A stretch of DNA of 64,000 bases from Chlorella sorokiniana (taxonomy: Eukaryota > Chlorophyta > Trebouxiophyceae > Chlorellales > Chlorellaceae): positions 744,001 through 808,000 of the forward strand of contig CP084614.1 in the NCBI GenBank assembly GCA_025917655.1. Direction: 5' to 3'. A model generated the notes under the pieces. That model saw only the letters and a program-made list of their open reading frames with translations. It ran no database searches and was not told the origin of the DNA. Shown piece by piece: positions 1 through 11,100 of the stretch. The translations under genes were made by a program, and so were the position numbers. Position 1 is the first letter of the stretch. Every line of letters starts with the position of its first letter.

Positions 1-505
1 GTGGCGGTGGCTAGCTTTGTGCACCGCTGCTACCGTCTGTCGTTAGCTGGAGACGACACCCACAGCAGCGATTCTGAGCCCCAACCCCACCGCGAGGCGA
101 CCCCGGCTTGAGTGGGCCTACGTCGCCTTTCTCGCGGCCCCGCCAGCCCGTGCCCGGCTTGCGTTGGATTCTTCCTTGCCTTTTCTGACTCTTTCACAGT
201 TTGCCTTGCTTTGCATCCTTGTCATCATGCTTTGCTTGCGTGCTTGCTTGCCATCCCGTGTGCTTGCTGCATCTTGCATCTTCACCTCGGCGCGATGGGG
301 GTGCGCGGGCCCGGGCTTTGACTCCCGCGCGCCGCCTGGCCTGATGAGTTCCCGGTTTCGAGGGCCAGCCCGTTCCTATCTGCTGGCTCCGGCTGCAGCA
401 GGATGGGCCCATTTGCGTCTGAGTTGCATGGGCCCTATGCCCCGTCGCGAGGGACAAAGTGATTGTCCCGAAGGCAGACGTTAAACACGTGTAACATAAC
501 ATAAC
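1..505 (+). mobile_element. LINE-T copy 1, 3' end
   Basis: This is the 3' end of a non-LTR retrotransposon, entering from outside the window. The first ~110 bases are the C-terminal codons of its RT-bearing protein. They match copies at 24.06 and 24.78 kb (the stretch after the zinc-binding CPHC...HH...C motif) and end in a stop. A ~370-base 3' UTR follows and closes with a short (TAACA)n tail at about 489-505. Microsatellite tails are typical of several non-A-tailed LINE clades; the clade is not assigned here. Confidence 0.75.
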
Positions 506-1006
506 TCCCGCTCCTGTGGTGTTGGCCGAGGCAGGGTTTTACCCCCTTGCCACTCACTGGGGCAAGCTGGTGACCCGTTTCGGAACAGGCTGGTGGGCCT
601 CCCAGATACGCGCGTCACCAAGTGGGCGCTCTTTGAGCAGTTAGACCTTTGCGGGCGCACGGTGGGGCGGGTGGGGTGGCCCGCCAGCCGTGGGGGACCC
701 AGGTTGTAGGATACCTTCGCAGCCTGGGGTTGGGTCCCCTTGATGGTGGGGAGCCCCGCCCGGTCGATGTTGGCGAGGCGTGCGGCCTCGCCGACGAGGC
801 CTACGTCGAGGGCGTCTGCAGGGGGCACCATCCCAGCCCAAAGTGCAGTTTTACTGTGCTAATGTGAGGGGGCTCACGCGTGATACGTACTGCCGTCGCC
901 CGCAACCGTACCTGGCCGAGGTTGACAGGTCGTGCGCGCATGGCCAGCCTGGCCAGGTTCCGCACGGGCTGTCATTGGTTGCGGGTGGAGACTGGGCGGC
1001 GTGAGG
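506..1006 (+). mobile_element. LINE-T copy 2, internal part, joined directly to the tail of copy 1
   Basis: This is the coding region between RT and the zinc-binding C-terminus of LINE-T, matching the minus-strand copy at 25.8-26.3 kb. It begins immediately after the (TAACA)n tail of copy 1, so the two lie head to tail. It stops at 1006 where a LINE-A fragment begins. Its missing continuation matches the sequence that resumes at 24,064, beyond the Copia fossil, so I infer that this copy was the original target of that Copia insertion. Confidence 0.65.
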
Positions 1007-1279
1007 TTTTTTTTTTTTTTTTTTTTTTTCTTTTGAGGGGGTGCTCTTACACTTGAGACGTGGGGGATCTCAAGAAGCGTAGGTAGGCCGAAGCCACGAA
1101 GCATCATGACCGATGAGGCAGCCAAACAGCAGCGCGAACGCGCATGTGACAGCAAGATGGGGCATGCAGTCACGGGGTGGTACGCAGATTTTTTTCTTTT
1201 TGTTTTGTGTGTGTATGTGTGTTCGGTATGTCGCTGTGAAAGCAGATGAAACGCGAGATCCCGGCAACCGCCAGACTGG
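1007..1279 (-). mobile_element. LINE-A 5'-truncated 3'-end fragment
   Basis: Reading the minus strand, this is the last ~250 bases of the LINE-A 3' UTR (long-UTR subtype, with the CA-rich and A-rich tracts), the terminal hairpin with TGTAA, and a poly(A) tail seen as a T-run at 1007-1030. The flanks are unrelated (LINE-T on the left, Copia on the right) and no target-site duplication is visible. The junction therefore probably includes a deletion or recombination. Confidence 0.85.
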
Positions 1280-1569
1280 CACGAGCGCTTTGGGCACTTG
1301 GGCTACGAGAACCTGGCCAAGCTGCCAAGCATGGTCACCGGCATGGCCACCACAGCAGATGAGTTCAGGGAAGCAGCCTTTTGTGAGCCATGCGCTCTGG
1401 GAAAGCAGCACCGCAGCCCGTTCCAGCAGTCACACAGCGCAGCCGACACGGCCGCGGGCACTGGTGCACACAGATGTGTGCGGCCCGCTGCCTGTCACCT
1501 CCATGGGCGGCAGCAACTACTTCGTCACGCTTCTTGAGATCCCCCACGTCTCAAGTGTAAGAGCACCCC

Positions 1570-1604
<35 letters not shown>

Positions 1605-1759
1605 ACTTCGTCACCCTTTTGGACGAGTACAGCAAGCTGTCAGCCGTGCGACCCACGGCACACAAGTCCGGCGCAGCTGCAGCTGTCAAAGACGTGCTGA
1701 CGCTGCTGGAGAATCAAACCGGCCACAGCGTGCAGCGCTTGCGCTGCGACAACGGCTGA
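1280..1759 (+). mobile_element. Ty1/Copia fossil 1, left piece (GAG-pre-integrase and start of integrase)
   Basis: This is a remnant of a Ty1/Copia LTR retrotransposon covering the GAG-pre-integrase zinc region and the first part of the integrase core. The same element resumes at 16,616 and 23,262 and ends in an LTR at 24,063. Its 5' LTR, gag and part of pol are absent from the window. The element is broken: it lies in three main pieces separated by LINE-A insertions, and this piece also holds a 72-bp LINE-A insert. It is older than those insertions. Confidence 0.8.
1529..1600 (+). mobile_element. LINE-A micro-insertion (72 bp) with target-site duplication
   Basis: Only the last ~42 bases of LINE-A (hairpin, TGTAA, C-run) plus about 30 As are inserted into the Copia fossil. 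The target sequence AACTACTTCGTCAC is repeated on both sides (1515-1528 and 1601-1614), the signature of target-primed reverse transcription. The insert starts five bases 5' of the hairpin stem. Confidence 0.95.
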
Positions 1760-4700
1760 CAGACGCGGGGCTGCACCCAGGCGTGCGGCCCGGTATGCTC
1801 CGCGTTTTTGGGACCGGCGGCATCACGCCGGCTGCTGCTGCCGCAGCCTTGGCGGCGCCTTTGGGCGGCGGCGCCCGGCCGCTGCCAGGGGGCAGCGGCC
1901 AGGTCTGGGCCTGGCGGATGTACCTGCTGCCCCCTTGGCCGCTGGGCCTCTTTGCCGCCCGGGTGGTCCCGTTGCCCCGCGGGCCCCTCCTCCCTCCCCT
2001 CCCCTTCCTGCAGAAGAACCCATGCCGCAGGCCGCGCCCGCAGTGCAACGTCCCGAGGGAGAGCCTGGGTTTGATGTGGCTTGTGATTTTGTGGCGGAGG
2101 AGTTGGATTGTTCTGCGGCCGAGGCAGAGCAGATTGTTCTTGCGGCTCGTGAGGCGCAGCCTGCGGTCTACAGAGATGCGGCCCACGCCTCTCGCCCGGG
2201 TGACTTGCCTCGTGCTTTCAGATTGGCTCTGCATGCCCAGGCTGTTGTTTTGTTGGGCGAGCCGCGGGCTGCGGCTTTGGAGGTGGCCCCGCTTGCGGAT
2301 TCTGGGGAGGCGGTGGGGGCGCCTGGGTCGTCGCGTCTTGCGGCCGCCCCCTCCCTCCTCTGCTTCCCCCGCCCAGGCCCATACCGCCCACCAAGCTCTG
2401 CCAAGCGTGGATCTGTCACAACCTTGGCAAAGGGCCCGCTGGCACCCAGGGCCACCTGCCATCTGCTTCTGGCCCTCGCCGCTCGGCGCGTTTGTCGGCT
2501 CCAGCCGAGGCGGGTGCCCACAGCTGGTTGACAATTGCGACGCGGGCGGCGCCTGAGCGGGGCGCACGTCTGGACACACCCACCTCCACGATTCTTCCAC
2601 CGGTTGCGGCAGCAGGAGCCGCAGCCGGCCCCGCAGATGAGTCATTTTGATTGGCGGGCCGCTCGCCCTGCCCAGCCTTTGCGCCTCGTGGCGGTCAATG
2701 CTAACGGCCTGCGTGATGCTGCTAAGCGGCACCAGCTGCTTGAGCGGTTCATTGCTGGTCCTTGGCATATGCTGCTTGTGTTTGAGGCGCATGCTGCCTC
2801 TGCGGAGGAGGTGGCAGGCTGGGCACGCGAGGGCACAGGGCGCGGCTCGCCTTTTTGCGGGAGCAGCTTTTGCTGCCCCGCACACTAGCTCTTCTGCTGG
2901 GGTGGTTGCCTTCATAAAGGCCACCGCCCCGTGGAGGCCGTCACGCTGGCGGCTGTCCCGGCCCAGGAGGGCAGGCTTCTCCATCTTTCCTTCTCCTATG
3001 CAGGCCTTCCCTTTTCAGTCCTTGGCTGTTATGCGCCCACGGAGGCGTGCAACCGCCCTGCATTTTTCTCCAGGTCCCTTCTTTGCAGCAATCCCCACCG
3101 ACCGCCTTGTGCTCATGGCTGGCGATTGGAACCACGTTTCTGATCCCTTGGACGTTGCCGGCGCTACCGCCCTTTCACGGCATCGATTTGCCGGCGCGGA
3201 GGAGTTTGCTGCGGTGGCGGCTCAGCGCAACCTGGTGGATGTGTGGCGGCGGCTCCACCCGGCGGCACATGCAGTCACGCACGTAGCCTCCGGGGCTGCG
3301 GGCGGGGCGCGCTTGGACCGTTGGTATGCGGCGGCGCCCCTGCTTGCGGGGATTAGCAGCGCAGGCATCCTTCATGGCTTCCCTGGCGATCACCTCGCTG
3401 TGGATGTCCATTTGTCGCCCCCTTCCGTCGTCCCCTGCTGGCCCTGGGCGCTTCCGCCTCCCCGACCACTTCCACTCCGACCCAGATTTTGTCGCTTTTG
3501 TCCGCCAGCACATCCACACCTTTGCAGAGGAGCACCCCGTGCAGCCTGGCGCCCGCCGCGCTTACTGGGTTCCACTCAAGGCCCACCTCTCCACCCACGT
3601 CGTGGCATTCACTGCAGCCCGGCGGCGGCAAGCGGATGCCACGAGGCGCGCGTTGTTGGCTGCAGTGGAGGACGCCATGCGAGCATATCTTAGCCAGCCC
3701 AGCCACCCAGCCACGCTTGGCCTGCTCCGACGTGCGACCGCAGCCTTGAGGGAGCATGACGCGGCAAGAGAGCAGCGGCGGCGCGAACAGCTGGACGTCC
3801 TTTGGCATTGCTTCGGCGAGCGCCCTACACGCTGGTTTCACATGTTGGACCGCAGCGCCTTACCAAACCAGCCCCTGGCGGAGCTCTTACACCCATCTGA
3901 CCCAGCAGCCCCAGCGGCAGACCTCAGCACACCCGCGGGCCGTGAACTTGCCTCAACCCGGGCGGTGGCCTTCTTCTCGGCGGACAGCCCTGTGGGCCTC
4001 TTCCACTCGGAGGCTACCGACTCCGCAGCTAGCGGGGCGGTTGTTGGACGCGCTGGATGCCACCCTGTCCCCCGACGAGGCGGCTGCCACTCTAGGACCT
4101 CTTTGGTGGGCCCATCACCGATGCCGAGGTGCGAGCTGTGTTTCCCGACCTGCCACTTGGCACCAGCCCCGGCCTGGATGGTCTGCCGTATTCCTTCTAC
4201 GTGACGTTCGGTCTGAGCTGCGCCCGTTCTTCCCGGGCATGGCTGATGAGGCCTTGGCATTCTTTGCCCGCCGCTGATGAGGGTAGCCTGGCAGCTGGGG
4301 TGGAGCCGTTCCGCCCTCTCGAGGTTACGGCTGGCCTCATTGTCCCGCTGTCCAAGCCTGGCACCGCTGACACCCGGCAGCTTGCCTCCCACCGCCCCAT
4401 CACCCTCCTGAATTGTGACTACCGCCTGCTAGCTAAGGTGTTGTCGGCCCGCTTCGCTGGGCCCCTTCTCTCCGTCATCGACCCCACCCAGACCGCCTTC
4501 TTACCCGACCGTTGGATTGGCGACAATGTCCCGCTTGCACCTTGAGGAGGTGGAGTACTTGAGAGAGCAGGATGCGCCTGGCTGCATCGTCTTCCTGGAC
4601 TTTGAAAAGGCGTACGACAGGGTTGATCGCCCTTGGCTTTTTGATGTCATGCGCCGCATGCGCTTCCCGCAGCTTTGCGTGCGTTGGGTGCAGCTGATGC

Positions 4701-5670
4701 TGTCCGGGTGCTTGCCATGGTGTCCCCGAACGGCTATTACACCCCAGCCTTCCCACTCGCACGCGGTGTGCAACGGGCAGCCCCCTTAGCGTTTTGTTGT
4801 ATCTCATTGCCGCACAACCCCTCGCAGCTTCCTTGCGCCGTGCGCGGAAGCCAGGCGTTTGCGTGCCCCCGCCGCCGCCCGGGGGCTCCCCCGCTCCAAT
4901 CTCCCACCAACATGCAGATGATATCACCATCCATGTCTTGGCCCCGCGTGACGCGCACGCCGCCCTGGGCGGGGCCTGTGGCCGACTTTTGCGGCCACCC
5001 AGGCCAGGCTCAACCTGCGCAAGTGCAAGGGCATCTTGTTTGGCGATCAGTCCACCATCGACCCCGCAACGGGCTTGTGTGGCGTCACCGGCGTGCGCTT
5101 CCCTTCGCCGTCGAGTCCATCCGCCACCTCGGCATTCACCTGGGCCTTGACGCCCAGGTGGCCCACGAGCAACCTTCCAAGTTCTCGTGGTAAGGCCGAG
5201 GGAGGTTGCCGAGCGTTGGGCGCGGCACGAGCCGTCCCGGGCCGGGAGGGCCCACGTGGCCAAGCAGGTGCCGGCGGCCATGGTGGTGTATCACGCCACC
5301 TTTGTGCGCCCGCCGCCGCCATGTGGCGCCGCATTGTTAGCGTCATTTTCTCTTTTGTGGGTGGCATGTCACCCTCGATGTCCCTCGATGTCCCGCCCAC
5401 ACCGCGGTCTTGCCGTGGTTGGAGGGGCCATTAACTTGGTTGCCCGCCGACGTGCCGTGGTTGGAGGGGGGGCATTAACCGCCACAGCGCCAACCCGGAG
5501 GTTAATTAGTATGTGCCCATTTGTGGTGCCATATAGGGACGTTGATCGTATTTCAACACTCCCCCGAGCAACGTTCCGTATGCTCGCTTCGTACCTAACC
5601 ACGTTCGTGAAGGCAGGGCTGCTCCCCCGCTTCCGAGTGGAGAAACGTTTTACAGGCCGGAAACCTGGAT

Positions 5671-5743
5671 GTCCCGTGATGGGAATCGAACCCACGATCT
5701 GTGGGTGTATGTGACAGCGCGCCCATCTAGCGCATTGGGGCCC
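5671..5743 (-). other. tRNA-like module in array unit 1
   Basis: On the minus strand there is a perfect D-arm (GCGC, 7-nt loop, GCGC) and a T-arm with loop TTCGATT inside GGGTTCGATTCCC, a pol III B-box match. The two acceptor strands do not pair and the anticodon arm is only four bp with an oversized loop, so this is a tRNA relic or SINE head rather than a working tRNA. Confidence 0.6.
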
Positions 5744-5942
5744 ATAACCTGTTAAAAGCGCCAACCCGGAGGTTAATTAGTATGTGCCCATTTGTGGTGC
5801 CATATAGGGACGTTGATCGTATTTCAACACTCCCCCCGAGCAACGTTCCGTATGCTCGCTTCGTACCTAACCACGATCGTGAAGGCAGGGCTGCTCCCCC
5901 GCTTCCGAGTGGAGAAACGTTTTACAGGCCGGAAACCTGGAT

Positions 5943-6015
5943 GTCCCGTGATGGGAATCGAACCCACAATCTGTGGGTGTATGTGACAGCGCGCCCATCT
6001 AGCGCATTGGGGCCC
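5943..6015 (-). other. tRNA-like module in array unit 2
   Basis: Same D-arm and B-box T-arm as in unit 1, with one base different near the anticodon arm. The acceptor stem again does not form. Confidence 0.6.
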
Positions 6016-6213
6016 ATAACCTGTTAAAAGCGCCAACCCGGAGGTTAATTAGTATGTGCCCATTTGTGGTGCCATATAGGGACGTTGATCGTATTTCAAC
6101 ACTCCCCCGAGCAACGTTCCGTATGCTCGCTTCGTACCTAACCACGATCGTGAAGGCAGGGCTGCTCCCCCGCTTCCGAGTGGAGAAACGTTTTACAGGC
6201 CGGAAACCTGGAT

Positions 6214-6286
6214 GTCCCGTGATGGGAATCGAACCCACAATCTGTGGGTGTATGTGACAGCGCGCCCATCTAGCGCATTGGGGCCC
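6214..6286 (-). other. tRNA-like module in array unit 3
   Basis: Identical to the unit 2 module over the part compared. The partial fourth unit ends before reaching it. Confidence 0.6.
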
Positions 6287-7263
6287 ATAACCTGTTAAAA
6301 GCGCCAACCCGGAGGTTAATTAGTATGTGCCCATTTGTGGTGCCATATAGGGACGTTGATCGTACCGTATATGGCAGCCTTGCCTTGGGGCTGCGTGCCT
6401 GCCTCGCGTGCGGTGGCGGACCAGCGCCGGCGGGGTGGCTTTGTCGCGACGGGGCGGCCGAGTGGGTGGCCGGGGCGGCCGCCCCGGGGTGATGGCAGCT
6501 GCGCCCCCTCTCGGCGGCGCGGCCCTCCCGGCTGGCACCGTGGCAGGCTGCGTGGTGGGGGCGGCCGCCCCATCCGCCTCGGCGCGTGGGATTTCGTGGA
6601 CCCCACCGTGTGGGGCTTTGGCAGCGTGGACCTCTTGGGGTTCACCGTTAAGGCAGCCACACAGCGGCGCATCCACCTGGCAGCCCGGCAGCGCTGCGGC
6701 CCGCGATACCTTCCTTCGGCGGGCTGCAGGCCAGCCCGTGGCGGCAGCCTGCAGATGAGCCAGGCCCGTCTGCTGCCGCCACGGGCTTGCAAGCGTTGGA
6801 GCTGCGCTGGGCCTCCTCCTACGACACGCGGCTTCACGAGCGGGTCATGTCTCGCCGGCGGGCAGCAGAGTGGGAGGTGGATCTCCTGCCGTGTCAGCGC
6901 CCGGGCCAGCGGCAGCGCCTTGCCGTCTTTGAACGGGTGGCGCAGCGGCAGCATGCTGAGGAAGAGCAGTTGCAGCAGCTTCAGCCACAGCCGGCCCCAC
7001 CACCAGCTTGGCCTTTGAGGGACGACACAGTGGATGCAGCGGCAGCGCCGGCGGGCCTCAATGAGGCTGCCCAAGCGGAGCGCGCTGCGGTGCGCGGTGT
7101 ATGGCGCCGCCTGCGCGAGGCAGGCCGCTGCTGCCGAGTGGGTCTGTCGTGTCTTTGCGGCTGTCTCGGGTGTGTGCCCTCCTCCCCTCTGTCCCCGTGT
7201 CTTTCTTGCAGATGAGCATGCCACTTGGGCCCCACCCGCCCGTCTTCGCCACGTATGGGCACA

Positions 7264-7300
<37 letters not shown>

Positions 7301-8144
7301 GGGGTGCTCTTACACTTGAGACGTGGGGGATCTCAAGAAGCGTAGGTAGGCCGAAGCCACGAAGCATCATGACCGATGAGGCAGCCAAACAGCAGCGCGA
7401 ACGCGCATGTGACAGCAAGATGGGGCATGCAGTCACGGGGGTGGTACGCAGATTTTTCTTTCTTTTTCACAGGCAACCAGGCCAAGACAAAAAAAGGGGG
7501 GCGTACTGGGACAGGGAGAAGGGGGCGTCCAGGAGGGGGCAGGCTAAGAAAAGGAGGGGAGCCATGGAAAGGGAAGGTGCAAGCCACTCAGAAAGGGGCG
7601 AGGAAATCGAGTGTGGAAGCGTGCTGGAGGGAGCCATGGGAACAGGGACAAGTCAACGCAGGAGCCGAGCGCTGGGGAACCGTCAGCCAATGGATGCAAA
7701 GAGCAAGGACGGGGCAAGCCGAGGGCTGGCGGGCACACGACTACCGACAGCAAGGGCATGTACGCGCTCCGCAGGTGTGCCTGCCGGCCCGCTAGGACCG
7801 GCGGCGCGGGTGCCGCAAGGCAAGCCGGGCGGGGGCGGCGGACCCCCGCCGGCACGTTGCCACACACGGTGGCGAACGCCCATCACCCGCCGCGCCACTA
7901 CACACGCACTTGCCGCCATCGCCGCTGCCGCTGCCGGCCGCCCAACTGCCGCCGCCTGCAAGAATGGAAGGAGCCCCAGCAGCGCGCATGTAAAGATGAA
8001 CAGAAGTCAGGCTGTATCGCATGGCCCAAAAGGGAGTGGAAGCAGCACGGTCGAGTATAAAAATAACAAGAAGGCCGCTGAGGCCGTGGGAAAGCGCCCC
8101 GCAAAGAAAGGAGGGCCCCAGCCAGAAAAGGGCAGGGCGGAGAG

Positions 8145-11100
8145 TTAACCGACGCCCGCGCGTGGTGCAGCCCGTGCCATTGCTGCCCCGCCGCTTGAAG
8201 GGGCTGCCCCGCCTTCACGCTCCATACTCAGCAGCGGCCCCGCAGGAGGGAGAGCCGTAGGTGAGGCTCCACCAGGGCGAGCGGAGGCAGGGGAGAGCTG
8301 CAGGCGTGGAGGGGGCAAGGGACCAAGGCAGGACGCAGGGGCAATTGCAGGCACCCGAGACGCAGAAGGGCCCTCCACTGGTGCGGCCACCGGGTGGGAC
8401 AGGCTGAAGCGCAACCGCATAGCACCCGCCTCCACAACACAAAGCGCGCCCCTGTGGGTCCACCGCGCTTTGAACTGGCCCATACGGAGGGAGGTGTCGC
8501 GGCCACGGAACCACTCAGCATAGGTGCCATCCAGCCGGCGCATGTTGTGCGTGGCCCGCGCCCAGTCCCGCTTGATGGCAGCCAGCACCGCTGCTACCGT
8601 GGCACCGCACACGCTGGCCGGCGAGATGGGCTGGCCCGCAAGAGTTCGCCGGCCGCGCATCTGCCACACAGCGTAGAGGTAAGCGGTGCGCAGGTGTGCC
8701 CATACGTGGCGAAGACGGGCGGGTGGGGCCCAAGTGGCATGCTCATCTGCAAGAAAGACACGGGGACAGAGGGGAGGAGGGCGCACACCCGAGACAGCCG
8801 CAAAGACACGACAGACCCACTCGGCAGCAGCGGCCACGGCCGGGCAGAGCAAGAATGCATGGGTCAGCCCATCAAGGGGCGGATCCGCTGCTGCCGCACA
8901 ATCACCGTGCTGGCACAACGCATCTGCCGCTGGCACGACCCGAATGTGGCAAAGGAAGGCGGCCACATACAGGCACCCATGCAGCACGCGGTATGCCACA
9001 GTGTACTGCTCACGGGGCAGGTCTGCCTCGCGCAGGCGGCGCCATACACCGCGCACCGCAGCGCGCTCCGCTTGGGCAGCCTCATTGAGGCCCGCCGGCG
9101 CTGCCGCTGCATCCACTGTGTCGTCCCTCAAAGGCCAAGCTGGTGGTGGGGCCGGCTGTGGCTGAAGCTGCTGCAACTGCTCTTCCTCAGCATGCTGCCG
9201 CTGCGCCACCCGTTCAAAGACGGCAAGGCGCTGCCGCTGGCCCGGGCGCTGACACGGCAGGAGATCCACCTCCCACTCTGCTGCCCGCCGGCGAGACATG
9301 ACCCGCTCGTGAAGCCGCGTGTCGTAGGAGGAGGCCCAGCGTAGCTCCAACGCTTGCAAGCCCGTGGCGGCAGCAGACCGGCCTGGCTCATCTGCAGGCT
9401 GCCGCCACAGGGCTGGCCTGCAGCCCGCCGAAGGAAGGTATCGCGGGCCGCAGCGCTGCCGGGCTGCCAGGTGGATGCGCCGCTGTGTGGCTGCCTTAAC
9501 GGTGAACCCCAAGAGGTCCACGCTGCCAAAGCCCCACACGGTGGGGTCCACGAAGACGGAATCCCACGCGCCGAGCAGCATGGGGCGGCCGCCCCCACCA
9601 CGCAGCAGGGCTGCCATACGGTGCCAGCCGGGAGGGCCGGCGCCGCCGAGAGGGGGCGCAGGCTGCCATCACCCCGGACAGCGTAGTGCACAGGGCCGGG
9701 CAGCCCCGGCAACTGCCGGCGCACCCACTCGGCCGCCCCGTCGCGACAAAGCTGCCACCCCGCCGGCGGCGGCTGGTCCGCCACCGCACGCCAGGAGGCA
9801 GGCACGCAGCCCCAAGCAATATGCAAGGCCAGAGTGGGCCCGCGAGCATCGCATCCCGCAAGCGGCCCACCGTATAGATGCCAGCCGCGGCCAGCGGCTC
9901 CCACGCCGGGCTGACGGGGTCGAGCACGGCGCCATCAGGCCCGCGGACCTGGCGGTTGTGGAAGAGGCGCTCCGCCAGGACTTGGTGGTGTGAGAGCCGC
10001 GGTGGGGGAGGAGGCGGTGTGGAAGCGTTTGCTGGAAGCCGCTCAAATAAGCTGCTAGACGGGGTGGGAGGAGGCGTGTAGTGACCTGCAGCCCGCTAAC
10101 AGCAATGGCGGGCCCAAGGGAAGGGACGGCATCCACCAGGCGCGCCGCAACAAGGAGCTTCCAAGCATGACGGCCTGGCTGCAGAAGGCGGGCGGTGACC
10201 TTGGCACGCAAGCAATCAGCATGCACGTCGGGGGCAACCAAGTTAATGCCCCCTCCAACCACGGCAAGGCAGCAGTGTGGCGGGCTGGGTGGCTAACGGC
10301 AGCACCGCGCAGGACATCAGAGGGTGACATGCCACCCACAAAAGAGAAAATGACGCTAACAATGCGGCGCCACATGGCAGGCGGCGGGCGCACAAAGGTG
10401 GCGTGATACACCACCATGGCCGCCAGCACCTGCTTGGCCACGTGGGCCCTCCCCAGCCAGGACAGCTCGTGCCGCGCCCAACGCTCAGCAACCTCCCTCA
10501 GCCTTACCACGAGAACTTGGAAGGTTGCCTGTGTGGCCACCTGGGCGTCAAGGCCCAGGTGAATGCCGAGGTGGCGGATGGACTCTGACGGCGAAGGGAA
10601 GCGCACGCCAGTGACGCCACACAAGCGCGTTGCAGGGTCGATGGTGGACTGATCGCCAAACAAGATGCCCTTGCACTTGCGCAGGTTGAGCCTGGCCTGG
10701 GTGGCTGCGCAAAAGTCGGCCACAGGCCCCGCCAGGGCGGCGTGCGCGTCACGCGGGGCCAAGACATGGATGGTGATATCATCTGCATGTTGGTGGGAGA
10801 TTGGAGCAGGGGAGCCCCCAGGCAGCAGCAGGGGCCTGCAAACGCCCTGCTGCTGCGCACGGCGCAAGGAAGCTGCGAGGGGTTGTGCAGCAATGAGATA
10901 CAACAAAACGCTAAGGGGCTGCCCTGTTGCACACTGCGTGCGAGTGGGAAGGCTGGGGTGTAATAGCCGTTCAGGGACACCATGGCAGTGCACCCGGACA
11001 GCATCAGCTGCACCCAACGCACAGCAAGCTGCGGGAAGCGCATGCGGCGCATGACATCAAAAAGCCAAGGGCGATCAACCCTGTCGTACGCCTTTTCAAA

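Larger units (their letters stand above)
5487..6366. repeat. Tandem array of three 271/272-bp units plus a partial fourth
   Basis: Units start at 5487, 5758, 6030 and 6301, each opening with GCGCCAACCCGGAGGTTAAT. The fourth breaks off near 6366. The first three are almost identical, differing by single bases. Each carries a minus-strand tRNA-like module. The array sits inside LINE-A copy C in place of ~410 bp present in copy A (about 9,815-10,225). A short LINE duplication containing GTGGTTGGAGGGG lies immediately to its left. No long open frame common to the units looks coding. Confidence 0.9.
1760..7265 (+). mobile_element. LINE-A copy C, 5' part (5'-truncated, interrupted at 7265)
   Basis: This LINE-A copy is truncated inside ORF1 and continues at 15,194 beyond the inserted copy A. 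It covers the Pro/Ala-rich end of ORF1. ORF2 follows from an ATG at 2637: an APE-type endonuclease (2.65-3.4 kb; VAVNANGLRD, AGDWN, GDHLAVDVH), a linker, then RT (4.3-5.1 kb; FLDFEKAYDRVD, HADDITIHVL). The frame is broken several times. About 0.4 kb is replaced by a tandem array at 5487-6366, and ~0.2 kb is missing near 7122 relative to copy A. There is no target-site duplication against the Copia flank. Confidence 0.9.

Noticed and set aside
5671-6286. Three functional tRNA genes
   Set aside because: B box and D-arm are good but the acceptor strands do not pair and the anticodon arm is defective. Called tRNA-like modules instead.
5487-6366. CRISPR-like array
   Set aside because: Units are 271/272 bp and identical throughout, with no spacer/repeat alternation; the context is a eukaryotic LINE.
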